DNA from: Lactobacillus iners DSM 13335
GTDB taxonomy: Bacteria; Bacillota; Bacilli; Lactobacillales; Lactobacillaceae
Assembly: GCF_000160875.1 (NCBI RefSeq)
Contig: NZ_GG700805.1
Coordinates: forward strand, 372,001-436,000
Direction of reading: 5' to 3'
Length of the DNA stretch: 64,000 nucleotides
Shown: positions 19,588-31,404 of the stretch, piece by piece
Position numbering within the stretch: position 1 is the first letter of the stretch
How the letters are laid out: every line of letters starts with the position of its first letter
Program-made: the position numbers and the translations under genes
Notes under the pieces: model-generated
What the model saw: only the letters and a program-made list of their open reading frames with translations
Databases searched by the model: none
What the model was told of the DNA's origin: nothing

Positions 19588-20199
19588 ATGAAAAAGAAAT
19601 ACTGCAAAAATCAAATGGATTTTATGTTGATAAAAGTTTTGCTCATATTATTGACATTTATGTTGTGTTTACTAATTTCTAGACATATCCATCATCAGGT
19701 GCAACCACCAATTAATAATGATATTGATTTGATTCAAAAAAAAGCTTTTATTAAAAAAATGGTTCCCCTTGCTCAGGCAGAGTATCAAAAATATCCTATT
19801 TTTCCTAGTGTTACAATCGCTCAAGCTTGCTTAGAGAGTGATTATGGGCGTAGCAGTTTATCTAAGAAGTACAATAATTTATTTGGAATGAAGGGTACAG
19901 ATCCTAATAGGACAAAGTTGATGGAAACAAAGGAGTTTGTAAATAACAAGTGGATTGTTATCAAAGCTCGCTTTTGTGTTTTCAATTCAATGGAAGAATG
20001 TGTAAAAAAGCATACACTTTTGTTAGTTAATGGGACGACGTGGAATCCTAGACAATATCAACATGTGTTAAATAGCACGACTTATATACAACAAGCTGAG
20101 TCATTACAAAAAGATGGATATGCGACAGATCCTTCGTATAGTAAATCGCTATTAAAAATTATTGACGAATTTAAATTGTATCAATATGATTATCGATAA
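19588..20199 (+). CDS. Membrane-anchored glucosaminidase, GH73 family
   Basis: 203 residues. One N-terminal membrane anchor (about 12-31) is followed by a GH73 domain with VTIAQACLESDYGRSSLSKK, the catalytic Glu being in ACLESDYG, and NNLFGMKG. Such enzymes cleave GlcNAc linkages in peptidoglycan. There are no cell-wall binding repeats, so it is a short, tethered form. A terminator follows. Confidence 0.9.
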   Translation: MKKKYCKNQMDFMLIKVLLILLTFMLCLLISRHIHHQVQPPINNDIDLIQKKAFIKKMVPLAQAEYQKYPIFPSVTIAQACLESDYGRSSLSKKYNNLFGMKGTDPNRTKLMETKEFVNNKWIVIKARFCVFNSMEECVKKHTLLLVNGTTWNPRQYQHVLNSTTYIQQAESLQKDGYATDPSYSKSLLKIIDEFKLYQYDYR

Positions 20200-20204
20200 A
20201 TTCG

Positions 20205-20249
20205 AACCCGCTTTTAGATACTTGTAATTAATCTTAAAGCGAGTTTTTT
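20205..20249 (+). terminator. Terminator after the GH73 gene
   Basis: AACCCGCTTT and AAAGCGAGTT arms with a flanking AGAT/ATCT pairing and a T6 tail. Confidence 0.78.
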
Positions 20250-20300
20250 GTTATAATAAATAAAGCTTATTATTAATATTATTTAGTTTGGAGTATGTTC

Positions 20301-22529
20301 ATGAACGAAGAATCTATGTTAGCTGGGCTAAATCCTGAGCAACAACAAGCAGTAAAATGCACTCAAGGACCACTCTTAGTAGTGGCAGGTGCTGGCAGTG
20401 GCAAAACCTCTGTTTTAACCAGAAGAATCGCTTACCTGATTAGAGAAAAAGGTGTTGCTCCATGGAATATTTTGGCTATTACTTTTACCAATAAAGCTGC
20501 TAGCGAGATGAGAGAAAGAGTAAAACAATTACTAGATAGTGATGCAGATAGTATCTGGATGTCGACTTTCCATGCATTATGTGTCCGCATTTTGCGTAGA
20601 TATGCCGAAAAAATCGGTTATGCTAATAATTTCTCTATTGCTGATACGGCAGAACAACTAACTTTAATTAAGCGAATTTTGAAGGAACTTAATATTGACA
20701 GTAAGAAATTTGATCCTAAGAGTCTTGTAAATGCAATTTCTAATGCCAAAAATGATTTGCTAGATCCTGAGGAATATGCCAAACAGGTTTCAAATGAATA
20801 TGAAAAGAAAATTGCAATAGTTTATCGAGAGTATCAAAAGAATTTAAAACATGATTGCATCATGGATTTTGATGATTTGATTATGCAAACATTGGTTTTA
20901 TTTAAATCAGAACCAGAAGTTTTACATTATTATCAAAATAAATTTTGGTATATTTTAGTTGATGAATATCAAGATACAAATCAAGCTCAATATGAATTAT
21001 GTCATTTGTTAGCACAGCAACATAAAAATATTTGTGTAGTAGGGGATGCAGATCAGTCTATTTATGGCTGGCGTGGAGCTAATATGCAAAATATTTTGAA
21101 TTTTGAACAAGATTACCGCAATGATAATTGTAATACTATTAAGTTAGAGCAGAATTATCGTTCTACTGGACATATTTTAAATGCTGCGAATGCTGTTATC
21201 AAAAATAATAAAAATCGTAAACCTAAAAAATTATGGACCAATAGTGGTGAAGGTTCCAAGGTAAATTATTATCGGGCAAGTACAGGTAATGATGAAGCAA
21301 TTTTTATTATTGGAAAAATTAATAAAGAGATTAAAGAAAATGGCTATAAATATAGTGATTTTGCAATTTTATATAGAACTAATGCACAATCTCGTAATAT
21401 AGAAGAAGCTTTTGTTAAATCGAATATTCCTTATAAAATTGTAGGTGGACATAAGTTCTATGATCGTAAAGAAATCAAGGATATTATGGCTTATTTGCGA
21501 TTGGTTGCTAATCCAGCAGACTACATGAGTTTACATAGAATCATTAATGCACCTAGACGTGGCATAGGTCCGACAACAATTAGTAAGTTTGAAGAATTTA
21601 TGTTTAGTAATAATTATACTGCCTTAGAAGCTTTACAGAGCTTAGAGTTAGCCCCAATTAGTGGTAAATTATTCAATATTATGAAAGATTTTGGCAGAAA
21701 ATTAGAAGAAATGATTATTTTTGCTAAAAATAACACTGTTACAGAGTTGACTAATAAAATTTTGAATGATTTTGGTTATATTGATGCGTTAAAAGCAGAA
21801 CACACTATTGAAGCTGATACCAGGTTAGAAAACTTAGATGAATTTTTAACTGTAACTAAGCAATTTGATGATAATTATGAGGCAAACGAAGACGGTGCTA
21901 AAGCAGTTGATGACTTTTTAGCTGAAGTTTCGCTTTTAAGTGATCAAGATGATTTACAAGAAAATATCGATCAAGTAGCTTTAATGACTTTGCATGCTGC
22001 TAAAGGATTAGAATTCCCTGTTGTTTTTTTGGTAGGAATGGAAGAAGGGATTTTTCCGCTTGCACGTGCTCAATCTGATAATAGTGAATTGGAAGAAGAA
22101 AGAAGATTAGCATATGTAGGCATTACACGTGCTAAAAAGCAATTGTATTTGACAAATGCTATTCATAGAATGTTATATGGTCATTATCAAAATAATAATG
22201 CGTCACGTTTTATTTCTGAAATAAATGATATCGATTTAGCGGATATTAGTCCTGTTGCAGATAATAGTTTTAGTTCTTTTGCTAATAAAAATACTAACTC
22301 ACATAGTGTTCAACATGAGAAACCAGTAATAGCCAAAAAGGCAGCTGGAGCTATTGGTGCAGATAAAAAGACTTGGTCAGTGGGAGATCAAGTGGAACAT
22401 AAGGCGTGGGGCAAAGGTGTTGTCACTAAAGTTAATGGTAGCGGTGAAGATATGGAGTTGGATATAGCCTTTGCTAACTTAGGTGTTAAGCGTCTTTTGG
22501 CAGCTTTTGCACCTATTAAGAAGGTATGA
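20301..22529 (+). CDS. pcrA: ATP-dependent DNA helicase PcrA (UvrD family)
   Basis: 742 residues, a 3'-5' superfamily 1 helicase for rolling-circle replication and repair. AGAGSGKTSVL is Walker A, ITFTNKAA motif Ia, VDEYQDTN motif II, GDADQSIYGWRGA motif III and LEQNYRST motif IV; HAAKGLEFPVVF and EEERRLAYVGITRAKK complete the set. The C-terminus ends in a Tudor-like domain binding RNA polymerase (about 690-740, EHKAWGKGVVTKV). ATG at 20301 with TTTGGAG upstream. First gene of a conserved operon. Confidence 0.97.
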   Translation: MNEESMLAGLNPEQQQAVKCTQGPLLVVAGAGSGKTSVLTRRIAYLIREKGVAPWNILAITFTNKAASEMRERVKQLLDSDADSIWMSTFHALCVRILRRYAEKIGYANNFSIADTAEQLTLIKRILKELNIDSKKFDPKSLVNAISNAKNDLLDPEEYAKQVSNEYEKKIAIVYREYQKNLKHDCIMDFDDLIMQTLVLFKSEPEVLHYYQNKFWYILVDEYQDTNQAQYELCHLLAQQHKNICVVGDADQSIYGWRGANMQNILNFEQDYRNDNCNTIKLEQNYRSTGHILNAANAVIKNNKNRKPKKLWTNSGEGSKVNYYRASTGNDEAIFIIGKINKEIKENGYKYSDFAILYRTNAQSRNIEEAFVKSNIPYKIVGGHKFYDRKEIKDIMAYLRLVANPADYMSLHRIINAPRRGIGPTTISKFEEFMFSNNYTALEALQSLELAPISGKLFNIMKDFGRKLEEMIIFAKNNTVTELTNKILNDFGYIDALKAEHTIEADTRLENLDEFLTVTKQFDDNYEANEDGAKAVDDFLAEVSLLSDQDDLQENIDQVALMTLHAAKGLEFPVVFLVGMEEGIFPLARAQSDNSELEEERRLAYVGITRAKKQLYLTNAIHRMLYGHYQNNNASRFISEINDIDLADISPVADNSFSSFANKNTNSHSVQHEKPVIAKKAAGAIGADKKTWSVGDQVEHKAWGKGVVTKVNGSGEDMELDIAFANLGVKRLLAAFAPIKKV

Positions 22530-22533
22530 TTAA

Positions 22534-24561
<2,028 letters not shown>

Positions 24562-24566
24562 TCAAA

Positions 24567-25697
24567 TTGAAGAAACTTTTAATGGGGTTATTAATCTTTG
24601 CTTTTGCTATAAACTTAACAGCTTGTGGCAATTTGAAAAATTCTAACCTGACAAATAATCCTGCTAATACCAATGGTAAGCAGAAGACTTATCAAACTAC
24701 TGTCACCGATAAAAATGGTTACAATGTTTTGTTAAAAGATGGGCAATACTTGATTAGTCCAACCAATGGTATTACTGCAAGTAATAATGATAATAATGTT
24801 GATAATCGTAGTTTGGAAGTAGGCTTGTTAAATATTTCTCATGATTTATTTTCAACTGATAAATATGTCTTTCAAGAAGGACAAGTTTTAACACCAAGGC
24901 AAGTTAATATTTGGTTGTCTAGATATAGCAAGCACAATAAGCAAGGGCTTAATTATAAGAAAAGTAAGAAATACAGTCCGATTATTTTAAATCAAATTTT
25001 TGAGCAAGATTTTTTGGTTAAGTCTGGTTCATCGTATAAGTTAGGTGGGATCAGCTTAGGATTAGCTTTAAATTCAGTGGATTATTATACTAAAGTTAAA
25101 GATGGTCCTGAATATCATGTTAATATTAAGAAAAATCAACAACTAGCTTATGGTAAAAAAGTAGCATATACGTTAATAAAACGTTTGCGTAAAATATCTG
25201 CTCTTAAACATATTCCAATTTTGATTGGACTTTTTCAAAAAACTGGACGTGATTCTTTAATCGGTGGAAATTATTTGGCATATAGCATTGTTGATACAAA
25301 TAGTAGTAAAATAAATGAATGGAAGTCAGTTGATTATAGTAGCCAAGTGTTGCCGACTATTGGTGATACCAAACCAATTAATTCAACTGATGCTGCTTCA
25401 TTTAGTGATTTTAAAGCTGCTATTCAGGGATATTTTCCTAATATTAGTGGTGTAATTGCCAAGGTTCATTACCAAAATAAGCACTTAAAACAGATGAATA
25501 TTTCTATTACGACACAATTTTATGGTTATGCTCAAATTGAAAGTTTTTCAAGATTAACTTTATCTGTTGCTAAGAAATATTTACCTAATAATGTGCCAAT
25601 TGAGATACGTATTGAATCCGTTAATAATTTACAGGCGACTATCACTAAAAATGATGCTGATGATAGTTATTATGTTCATGTTTTTAGTGGTGAATAG
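24567..25697 (+). CDS. camS: CamS-family lipoprotein
   Basis: 376 residues with a lipoprotein signal peptide: hydrophobic core and lipobox LTAC, modified Cys20. CamS lipoproteins sit between ligA and gatC in many Firmicutes; in enterococci and staphylococci their signal peptides yield sex-pheromone peptides. The mature protein's job is unclear. The start is TTG at 24567 with AAAGGAG overlapping the end of ligA. Confidence 0.9.
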   Translation: MKKLLMGLLIFAFAINLTACGNLKNSNLTNNPANTNGKQKTYQTTVTDKNGYNVLLKDGQYLISPTNGITASNNDNNVDNRSLEVGLLNISHDLFSTDKYVFQEGQVLTPRQVNIWLSRYSKHNKQGLNYKKSKKYSPIILNQIFEQDFLVKSGSSYKLGGISLGLALNSVDYYTKVKDGPEYHVNIKKNQQLAYGKKVAYTLIKRLRKISALKHIPILIGLFQKTGRDSLIGGNYLAYSIVDTNSSKINEWKSVDYSSQVLPTIGDTKPINSTDAASFSDFKAAIQGYFPNISGVIAKVHYQNKHLKQMNISITTQFYGYAQIESFSRLTLSVAKKYLPNNVPIEIRIESVNNLQATITKNDADDSYYVHVFSGE

Positions 25698-25707
25698 GAG
25701 GTAAAAG

Positions 25708-26010
25708 GTGAAGATTACAAAAGATGAAATAATTCATGTTGCTAAATTGTCTAGATTAGAATTTAATGCTAAAGAAATTGATAAATTCACAGAGCAAATG
25801 GGTGAAATAATCAATATGGCTAACCAGTTAGGCGAAGTAAATACTGATGGTGTAGAAGAAACAGTTCAGGTTGTTGACCGTGATACTGTATTTAGAGCAG
25901 ATGAGCCTGAACATTGGCAAAGCAAAGCTGAATTGATGAAGAATGTGCCTGATAAAGTTGATGGCTTTATTAAAGTACCGGTTATTATTGATAAGGATGA
26001 TAATGCCTAA
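25708..26010 (+). CDS. gatC: Aspartyl/glutamyl-tRNA amidotransferase subunit C
   Basis: 100 residues, normal GatC length. [14 protein letters not shown] is the family start and DTVFRADEP a conserved tail. It wraps around GatA and GatB and stabilises the complex. GTG start at 25708 with AGGAGG upstream. Its last base is the first base of gatA (TAATG). Confidence 0.96.
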   Translation: MKITKDEIIHVAKLSRLEFNAKEIDKFTEQMGEIINMANQLGEVNTDGVEETVQVVDRDTVFRADEPEHWQSKAELMKNVPDKVDGFIKVPVIIDKDDNA

Positions 26011-27449
26011 TGAATTATTTAAATGAAACAATCGAATCATTAAACAAAAAGTTAAAGAATAAAGAAATAACTGCTGAGCAGTTAACACAAGATACTCTAG
26101 CAAAGATTAAAGAGCTTGAACCTAAACTTAATGCTATGATTACTGTGATCGATGATGCTAAACCTGCTGAAAATTTAGATTTTAGTAATGAATTAGCTGG
26201 GATTCCAATTGCAGTGAAAGATAATATTATCACTAATAATGTCAAAACCACTGCTGCTAGTCATATTTTGTATAATTATGTGCCAGTTTATGATGCTACT
26301 GTAGTATCTAAATTAAAAGCAGCTAAAATGACGATTATAGGAAAAACTAATATGGATGAATTTGCTATGGGATCATCTAGTGAAAATTCATACTTTGGAG
26401 CACCAAAGAATCCATGGGATTTGACTAAAGTTACAGGTGGATCATCAGGTGGTTCAGCTGCAGCTGTAGCTGGTGGTGAAGTAATTGCTGCTTTAGGTAC
26501 TGATACAGGTGGATCTATTAGACAACCAGCCGCATTTAATGGCATATTTGGTATCAAACCTACCTATGGACGTGTATCTCGCTGGGGATTAATTGCTTTT
26601 GGTTCATCTTTAGATCAAATTGGTGTTATGACGAAGCGAGTACAAGATTCTGCTAAGATTTTGAATGTATTATCTGGTGCAGATGATCATGATGCAACTG
26701 TTTCTGAACGTGAAGTACCCGATTTTACTAAGGCATTAAATCAAGATGTTAAAGGATTAAGAGTTGCTGTACCTGAAGAATATTTTGGTGAAGGAATTAG
26801 CGAAAAAGTTAAAGCATTAATTAAAGAACAAATTAAAGTTCTGGAAGATCATGGTGCTATTATTAACAAAGTTAGCTTGCCACATACTAAATATGTAATT
26901 CCAGATTATTATATTATTGCATCCAGTGAGGCTTCATCGAACTTACAACGATTTGATGGTATTAGATATGGTTATCGTTCTAAAGATGCTAAGAACTTAT
27001 TAGACGTATATGTTAAATCTCGAAGTGAAGGATTTGGTGATGAAGTAAAACGCCGTATTATGTTAGGATCATTTGCTTTATCAGCTGGTTCATATGACCG
27101 TTTCTTCAGACAAGCTGCTAAAGTTAGAACGTTAATTTGTCGTGACTTCGAAAAAATATTTGAAGAAAATGATGTTATTGTAGGTCCTACAACACCAACG
27201 CCAGCATTTGGACTTAATAGTAAAACTAAGGATCCATTAGAAATGTATGCTAATGATATTTTGACTATTGCAGCAAATTTAGCTGGTGTACCTGCAGCTA
27301 GTGTACCTGCCGGTTTAGTTGATGGGATGCCAGTAGGATTGCAGATTATGGCTAAACGTTTTGATGAGGAAAGTATTTTCAGAGTAGCTGATTTTATTGA
27401 GCGTAGTAATAAGTTTTATGAAAAGAAACCGACGGGATTGGAGGACTAA
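26010..27449 (+). CDS. gatA: Glutamyl-tRNA(Gln) amidotransferase subunit A
   Basis: 479 residues, amidase signature family. AVKDNI holds the catalytic Lys, [15 protein letters not shown] the cis-Ser, and [16 protein letters not shown] the nucleophilic Ser. It releases ammonia from glutamine for amidation of Glu-tRNA(Gln). Coupled to gatC by a one-base overlap. Confidence 0.97.
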   Translation: MNYLNETIESLNKKLKNKEITAEQLTQDTLAKIKELEPKLNAMITVIDDAKPAENLDFSNELAGIPIAVKDNIITNNVKTTAASHILYNYVPVYDATVVSKLKAAKMTIIGKTNMDEFAMGSSSENSYFGAPKNPWDLTKVTGGSSGGSAAAVAGGEVIAALGTDTGGSIRQPAAFNGIFGIKPTYGRVSRWGLIAFGSSLDQIGVMTKRVQDSAKILNVLSGADDHDATVSEREVPDFTKALNQDVKGLRVAVPEEYFGEGISEKVKALIKEQIKVLEDHGAIINKVSLPHTKYVIPDYYIIASSEASSNLQRFDGIRYGYRSKDAKNLLDVYVKSRSEGFGDEVKRRIMLGSFALSAGSYDRFFRQAAKVRTLICRDFEKIFEENDVIVGPTTPTPAFGLNSKTKDPLEMYANDILTIAANLAGVPAASVPAGLVDGMPVGLQIMAKRFDEESIFRVADFIERSNKFYEKKPTGLED

Positions 27450-27452
27450 TTA

Positions 27453-28883
27453 ATGAATTTTAAATCGACTATCGGATTGGAAGTCCACTTCGAATTAAAG
27501 ACTAAAAGTAAAATCTTTTCTCCATCACCGGTTACTTATGGTGCAGAAGTTAATACTGCTACTAATGTAATTGATTGGGGAATGCCTGGTGTTTTGCCAA
27601 TGGTTAACAAGGAAGTATATCGCTTAGGATTGATGGTTGCATTGGCAACAAATTCACAAATTTCACCAGTTACCCATTTTGATCGTAAAAACTATTATTA
27701 TCCTGATAATCCTAAGGCTTACCAAATTACTCAATTTTTCCAACCCTTAGCTCGCAATGGTTATATTGAGGTTGAAGTTAATGGAAAAAAGAAGCGAATT
27801 GGTATTCATGAAATGCATATCGAAGAAGATGCAGGTAAAAACACACACGGAACCAATGGTTATTCATATGTTGATTTGAACCGTCAGGGTGTTGCTTTAC
27901 TTGAAGTTGTGTCTGAACCTGATATGGAAACACCAGAAGAAGCTTATGCTTATCTTGAAAAATTACGTCAAATTGTTCAGTTTACTGGTGCATCTGATGT
28001 TAAGATGGAAGAAGGCTCCATGCGTGTTGATACCAATATTTCTATTCGACCTGCTGGTCAAAAGGAATTAGGTACGAAAGTGGAAATGAAAAATTTGAAT
28101 TCTTTCCAGCATGTTCGTCAGTCTTTAGCTTATGAAGAAAAACGCCAAGCTGCTGTATTACTTTCTGGCGGTCAAGTTCAACTTTCAACGCGTCGTTTTG
28201 ATGAATCTACAGGTAAGACCGTATTAGAGCGTGTTAAGGAAGGGGATGCAGATTATCGCTACTTCCCAGAACCTGATATTGCACCATATCATATTAAACA
28301 AAGCTGGATTGATGAAATTAAGGCCTCATTGCCTGAGTCACCATTTGATCGTCGTAAACGTTATGTTAATGAATATGGCATTAAAGAATATGATGCAGAT
28401 GTTATTTTACAGACTAAAGAGTCTAGTGATTTTTATGATGCAACTGTTAAAGCTGGTGCCGATGCAACATTGGCAGCTAATTGGCTAAATACACAAGTTA
28501 ATGGATATCTGAATGAAAAGCAAGTTGATCTTGATGAAGTTAAATTAACGCCAGAGCATTTAGCTCAAATCATTAAGATGATTCAAGATGGTACTATTTC
28601 ATCTAAGATTGCTAAGAAGGTATTTCAAGAAAGTATTGAACATGGTACTGAACCAAAGAAATATGTTGCTGACAAAGGAATGATTCAATTATCAGATTTA
28701 TCTGTTTTAGCTCCATTAGTTGCTAAAATTGTAGATAATAATCCTCAATCAGTAGAAGATTTTAAAAATGGTAAAGATCGTGCAATTGGTTTCTTAGTTG
28801 GTCAAATTATGAAAGAAACTCATGGTAAGGCTAACCCTAAAGTTGTTAATGAATTAATTAATAAAGAATTACAAAGTCGCTAA
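27453..28883 (+). CDS. gatB: Aspartyl/glutamyl-tRNA amidotransferase subunit B
   Basis: 476 residues. [17 protein letters not shown] at the start, the kinase-like core with [13 protein letters not shown], and a C-terminal YqeY-like domain (about 400-476) are typical. It phosphorylates and amidates misacylated Glu-tRNA(Gln), which fits a Lactobacillus without GlnRS. It follows gatA by three bases. Confidence 0.97.
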   Translation: MNFKSTIGLEVHFELKTKSKIFSPSPVTYGAEVNTATNVIDWGMPGVLPMVNKEVYRLGLMVALATNSQISPVTHFDRKNYYYPDNPKAYQITQFFQPLARNGYIEVEVNGKKKRIGIHEMHIEEDAGKNTHGTNGYSYVDLNRQGVALLEVVSEPDMETPEEAYAYLEKLRQIVQFTGASDVKMEEGSMRVDTNISIRPAGQKELGTKVEMKNLNSFQHVRQSLAYEEKRQAAVLLSGGQVQLSTRRFDESTGKTVLERVKEGDADYRYFPEPDIAPYHIKQSWIDEIKASLPESPFDRRKRYVNEYGIKEYDADVILQTKESSDFYDATVKAGADATLAANWLNTQVNGYLNEKQVDLDEVKLTPEHLAQIIKMIQDGTISSKIAKKVFQESIEHGTEPKKYVADKGMIQLSDLSVLAPLVAKIVDNNPQSVEDFKNGKDRAIGFLVGQIMKETHGKANPKVVNELINKELQSR

Positions 28884-28902
28884 TTGAGAAAGGACAAGGA
28901 AA

Positions 28903-29811
28903 ATGACAAAGAGAGCACGTTTGATTTACAATCCTGTATCTGGTCATGAACAAAATATTAGAAATGTTGCTAGTATTTTAGATATTTTAGAACAAGCTGG
29001 ATATGAAGCTAGTGCTTTTAGAACCACAGCTGAACCTTTTTCTGCTCAAAAAGAAGCTAATCGAGTTGGTAAAGATGGTTTTGAGTTGATTGTTGGTGCT
29101 GGTGGTGATGGTACTATTAATGAAATTGTAAATGGGATTGCTCCTTTAGATCATCGACCTCAGATGGCTGTTATTCCGTCAGGTACTACGAATGACTTTG
29201 CCCGTGCATTAAAAATACCACGTGATGATTTAGTAGCTGCTGCTAAGTTAGTTTTGCAAGGCAAGACTCGAAAAATGGATATTGGCAAAGCTGGCGATAA
29301 ATATTTTATGAATATAGCTGCCAGTGGATCGTTAACTGAATTGACGTATGGTGTTCCTTCTGAATGGAAATCTATTCTAGGTTATACTGCATATTTATTA
29401 AAGGGAGCAGAGATGTTTCCAAAAATCAGTAATAATAAGATGAGATTAACTTATGATAAGGGAGTATACGAAGGCGATTTGTCAATGTTCTTTTTAGGGA
29501 TGACTAATTCGATTGGTGGCTGGGAACAAGTAATGCCTGATGCTCAATTATCGGATGGGTTGTTTCAATTAATTGTTGTGAAAACATCTAACCCGATTGA
29601 TATTCTACGATTAATGGCGATGGCAATTAATGGTAACCATGTAAAGGATCCTAACATTATTTATACGAAGACTAGATCTTTGAAAGTAGAGTTATTAGAT
29701 ACTTCGCACTCCAAGAAAAAGATAGCTGTTAATTTAGATGGTGATATTGGTGGATATTTACCGATGAGTTTTACCAATTTACAGCAACATATTGAGTTTT
29801 TTGTTGGTTAA
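28903..29811 (+). CDS. dgkB: Diacylglycerol kinase, DgkB/YegS family
   Basis: 302 residues. GAGGDGTINEIVNGI is the nucleotide-binding GGDGT motif and PSGTTNDFARAL a second signature. The enzyme returns diacylglycerol, a by-product of lipoteichoic acid synthesis, to phosphatidate. It is the last gene of the pcrA operon, ahead of a clear terminator. GAAAGGACAAGG RBS region. Confidence 0.94.
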   Translation: MTKRARLIYNPVSGHEQNIRNVASILDILEQAGYEASAFRTTAEPFSAQKEANRVGKDGFELIVGAGGDGTINEIVNGIAPLDHRPQMAVIPSGTTNDFARALKIPRDDLVAAAKLVLQGKTRKMDIGKAGDKYFMNIAASGSLTELTYGVPSEWKSILGYTAYLLKGAEMFPKISNNKMRLTYDKGVYEGDLSMFFLGMTNSIGGWEQVMPDAQLSDGLFQLIVVKTSNPIDILRLMAMAINGNHVKDPNIIYTKTRSLKVELLDTSHSKKKIAVNLDGDIGGYLPMSFTNLQQHIEFFVG

Positions 29812-29827
29812 TATTAATACAAAAGAA

Positions 29828-29856
29828 AAATAGATAGTTTAATCTATCTATTTTTT
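29828..29856 (+). terminator. Terminator of the pcrA-dgkB operon
   Basis: AAATAGATAG and CTATCTATTT, 6-nt loop, T6 tail. Confidence 0.85.
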
Positions 29857-29897
29857 ATATATAATAATAGTATGGTATATCAAAAAAAGTAGGGGGG

Positions 29898-30572
29898 GTG
29901 TTGATAATATTCAATAAAACTAATTTAAACATAAAAATTAAGCATTTTAAATTTGGTTATATTGCAGTTAGCATTGTAGTTGTCTTTGCGATGGCAATGG
30001 CTAGTTGTGTTTTTGCTAGGAAAAATAGCAAGCATAGTTCTACATTACGTACATCGAAAGTATCCTTGCAAAAGAAAATATTTAGACCCTATCCAGATCC
30101 GACTGATTTAGTTAAGGAAGGAGAATGGCAAAAATCTAGTGAGAAAAAAGCATATCCTAACCTAAAAAAAGTTAAGAAATTAGTTATACGTGTTTCCGTT
30201 AAGGGGAATAGAGTTTATTTACTTGATAATAATAAAGTTATCTATACTATGTTAGCTAGTTGTGGTAAGTATAAAAATGGCAAATCATTAACACCTCTTG
30301 GCAAATATCAGATTATTGGTGGTAGGGGAGATAAATTTTTTAATTCTAAGCTTAATGAAGGTGCTCTAAATTGGGTTAGTTGGACGGAAAATTGTGTATA
30401 TTTATTTCATTCTGTTCCAATATGTAAGAATCAGAAAATAAATAAATCTGAAGCTGCAAAATTAGGCAAGCAGCCAGCTTCTAATGGTTGTATACGTCTT
30501 AGTTTGCCAGATTCTAAATGGCTTATGGATAATGTACCTACGGGTACACCTGTTGTTATTAAAACGCATTAA
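29898..30572 (+). CDS. Membrane-anchored L,D-transpeptidase (YkuD domain)
   Basis: 224 residues. One N-terminal membrane segment (about 12-33), a basic linker, then a YkuD domain from about residue 95. The active-site block is HSVP...ASNGCIRLSLPDSKWL; the catalytic Cys is in NGCIRL. The usual SHGC is SNGC here, a variant seen in lactobacilli. It forms 3-3 cross-links or attaches proteins to peptidoglycan. The start is uncertain: GTG 29898 or TTG 29901, both close behind AGGGGGG. Confidence 0.88.
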   Translation: MLIIFNKTNLNIKIKHFKFGYIAVSIVVVFAMAMASCVFARKNSKHSSTLRTSKVSLQKKIFRPYPDPTDLVKEGEWQKSSEKKAYPNLKKVKKLVIRVSVKGNRVYLLDNNKVIYTMLASCGKYKNGKSLTPLGKYQIIGGRGDKFFNSKLNEGALNWVSWTENCVYLFHSVPICKNQKINKSEAAKLGKQPASNGCIRLSLPDSKWLMDNVPTGTPVVIKTH

Positions 30573-30609
30573 AAAAGAACTACATGTCGTGAACATGTAG
30601 TTCTTTTTT
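30571..30609. terminator. Bidirectional terminator between convergent genes
   Basis: AAAAAAGAACTACATG and CATGTAGTTCTTTTTT form a 16-bp stem with a 7-nt loop. Confidence 0.9.
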
Positions 30610-30615
30610 TTGGTA

Positions 30616-31329
30616 TTAACGGCGATTGTCGCTAAAACCAAAAATCTGTAAAAATTGGATAAATAAATTGATAAAATCTAGATACAAAGTCAATGCACCG
30701 ATTATAGCTAAGCTTGTAGTAGCAATTTCGTCATGATTTTGAATGAAGATATTCTTCATTTTTTGAGCATCCCATGCAGTCAAAATTGTAAAGATAACAA
30801 CTGCAATATAAGAAAAGATGTAGGTTACCATAGGATTACGCAAAAACATATTGATAATAGTAGCTACGATTAAACCAATTAAAGCAGCTGATGCATAAGA
30901 TCCTAAATTACTTAAATCTTTCTTGGTTGTTGTGCCGATGAAAGCCATCGTGATAAATACAGCACTACTTGATAAAAAAGCGGCAGTGATGCTTGTTTGA
31001 GTGAATGCTAAACAGATAATAGAGAAAGTTAATCCGTAAACCATCGCTGTAAGCATTAATAACACAAATGATAAAATAGGATTTTTACTAAAACTAGTTC
31101 CAATGATCAAGGCAAATGGTAATATCAATAGTACAAAAGATAGTGCATGATTTTGGCTTAAAGCGTTGAAAAATTGGTTAGCGAAAAAGTGTAAAACTGT
31201 ATATGCAGTCGCAGCTGAAACTAAAATTGCTAGGGCTACGATACTATACATTTTAGTTAGAAAACGATTCAAAGCAACATTGTCAACAATGCTACGACGT
31301 GTTTGAAAAATATTTTCAAAATTATTCAT
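30616..31329 (-). CDS. Bax inhibitor-1 family membrane protein (YetJ/YbhL-like)
   Basis: 237 residues with seven hydrophobic segments. ALTLYLDFINLFIQFLQIFG near the C-terminus is the family's signature with its conserved Asp. Bacterial relatives such as YetJ act as pH-sensitive calcium leak channels, but the role here is unknown. Single gene with GGGAGGAAATA upstream of the ATG on the minus strand. Confidence 0.9.
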   Translation of the reverse strand: MNNFENIFQTRRSIVDNVALNRFLTKMYSIVALAILVSAATAYTVLHFFANQFFNALSQNHALSFVLLILPFALIIGTSFSKNPILSFVLLMLTAMVYGLTFSIICLAFTQTSITAAFLSSSAVFITMAFIGTTTKKDLSNLGSYASAALIGLIVATIINMFLRNPMVTYIFSYIAVVIFTILTAWDAQKMKNIFIQNHDEIATTSLAIIGALTLYLDFINLFIQFLQIFGFSDNRR

Positions 31330-31404
31330 TATTTCCTCCCATATAATAATTAAATACTATAGATTTAACTAATATTATAACTTATATTTTATACTAAACC
31401 AAAA